Assembly: GCA_900320545.1 (NCBI GenBank)
Contig: ONSU01000005.1
Coordinates: 1-64,000, forward strand
Direction of reading: 5' to 3'
Origin: an uncultured Bacteroidales bacterium
GTDB taxonomy: Bacteria > Bacteroidota > Bacteroidia > Bacteroidales > UBA932
DNA length: 64,000 bases
Part shown: positions 63,439-64,000 of the stretch, in pieces
Position numbering within the stretch: position 1 is the stretch's first letter
Layout: each line of letters begins with the position of its first letter
Program-made: the position numbers and the translations under genes
The notes under the pieces: generated by a model
Databases searched by the model: none
What the model was told of the DNA's origin: nothing
Seen by the model: only the letters and a program-made list of their open reading frames with translations

Positions 63439-64000
63439 AAGTCCAGGCGGGCGTTGGCGGCCCGGAGGATGGACTGTAAGGCGGGAATATCGACTGAGCG
63501 GGCAGGGATACCGTCCCGGGCGGCGATGGCTGCGGCGATGCCGGCGGCCTGTCCGGTAACCATACAGGTGGAGATTTCACGGGCTTCCCAGGCGATGCCC
63601 TGGTCGTAGCCGAAGCAGCGGCCTGCGACCAGCAGGTTGGCGGTTTCCTTTGGCAGGAGGGCCCGGTAGGGGATCTGCCAGATGGGATGTTCCGATGCTG
63701 GGATTTCCTTTCCCTGATAGGTAAACCGGGCGCTGGAGCCGCCCATTCCGATGACGTCGTCGTACTCCTTCCACTGCATCGTATCTTCCAGCGTAACATT
63801 GAGCAAACTGTCGAGAATGCGGGTCACACGGACGCCCGTGGTGGGCGCCACTTCCATCAGATAGACATCCTCGAAGCCGGGTTCCTTTTTCTTTTCCTGC
63901 ACTCTGTCCCAGATGGCGAGCCGGTGCTCCTGCTGCAGGCGGGATATCTTGAATACATCCAGGCCGTCGATGGCTTCGAAAGACCCCTGGGTGTCGTACG
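63435..64000 (-). CDS. FAD-dependent oxidoreductase, C-terminal part (runs off the window)
   Basis: About 188 residues are seen and the frame stays open to the window edge, so the N-terminal FAD-binding fold is not in view. The late motif LLVAGRCFGYDQGIAWEARE followed by TGQAAGIAAAIAARDG is characteristic of the FAD_oxidored family found in Bacteroidetes glycan loci. Substrate is unknown. It ends convergently with the regulator (4-bp overlap), and its place suggests it is part of the same utilisation locus. Confidence 0.85.
   Translation of the reverse strand, partial: YDTQGSFEAIDGLDVFKISRLQQEHRLAIWDRVQEKKKEPGFEDVYLMEVAPTTGVRVTRILDSLLNVTLEDTMQWKEYDDVIGMGGSSARFTYQGKEIPASEHPIWQIPYRALLPKETANLLVAGRCFGYDQGIAWEAREISTCMVTGQAAGIAAAIAARDGIPARSVDIPALQSILRAANARLDF

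Noticed and set aside
1..64000. tRNA, rRNA and origin of replication
   Set aside because: I looked in the intergenic regions and found no cloverleaf, rRNA segment or clear DnaA-box cluster.

Overview
The window looks like a G+C-rich member of the Bacteroidales (Bacteroidota). The evidence is a SusC/SusD pair, ExbB-ExbD genes with their extra membrane protein, an UpxY-type NusG paralogue, a WbqC-family protein, an M13 peptidase, OmpP1/FadL and DUF3078 outer-membrane proteins, and many promoters with the Bacteroidetes -7 box TAnnTTTG, some with TTTG about 19-20 bp upstream. Shine-Dalgarno sites are mostly absent, as expected for this phylum.

The first ~1.55 kb is the exception. It carries an SDR-family dehydrogenase behind a strong AGGAGG site and a GH43 glycosidase cut off in mid-protein. 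Arginine codons there include many AGA/AGG. At about 1550-1562 the GH43 frame stops matching and the tail of an unrelated plus-strand protein begins. I read this as a foreign join: either a chimeric contig or a recent insertion.

From 1.7 to 12.5 kb are housekeeping genes: acyl-CoA synthetase, dCMP deaminase, a CtpA-like protease, a TonB-like protein, uridine kinase, asnS, the ExbB/ExbD energy-transduction operon, asparaginase and TatD. From 12.6 to 21.5 kb come dprA, queA, a Nudix protein, an rRNA methyltransferase, a TPR protein, an M13 peptidase and an ABC permease. From 21.5 to 30.7 kb lies an envelope block: lpxD, lpxC (not fused to fabZ), lpxA, a WbqC protein, an outer-membrane receptor, a FadL-like porin and a His/Tyr/Ser-rich lipoprotein. 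From 30.8 to 44.4 kb are proS, a DUF3078 protein, tilS, sppA, hisS, a Fur-family regulator, an unknown membrane protein, a DUF2207 protein, an SGNH/DHHW-like protein and pgi.

From 44.6 to 54.1 kb are a GDPD-SGNH fusion, UpxY, a compact Stealth-NeuB-NeuA/HAD nonulosonic-acid cassette, waaA and uvrA. From 54.1 to 64 kb is a glycan-utilisation locus: two lipoproteins, SusD, SusC, a GH3 lipoprotein, a GntR-type regulator with a sugar-binding-like domain, and the end of an FAD-dependent oxidoreductase.

The most interesting non-coding signal is a ~125-nt structured element present twice, near 12.5 kb and, on the opposite strand, near 44.5 kb. Core and loop sequences are conserved while the two sides of the outer stem and of three internal hairpins change together. 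That is the signature of a selected RNA or DNA fold. I do not recognise it as a known family. No tRNA, rRNA, CRISPR array, transposase or integrase was found. The longest gene-free gaps are 274 bp (22532-22805) and 257 bp (44389-44645); both are described.
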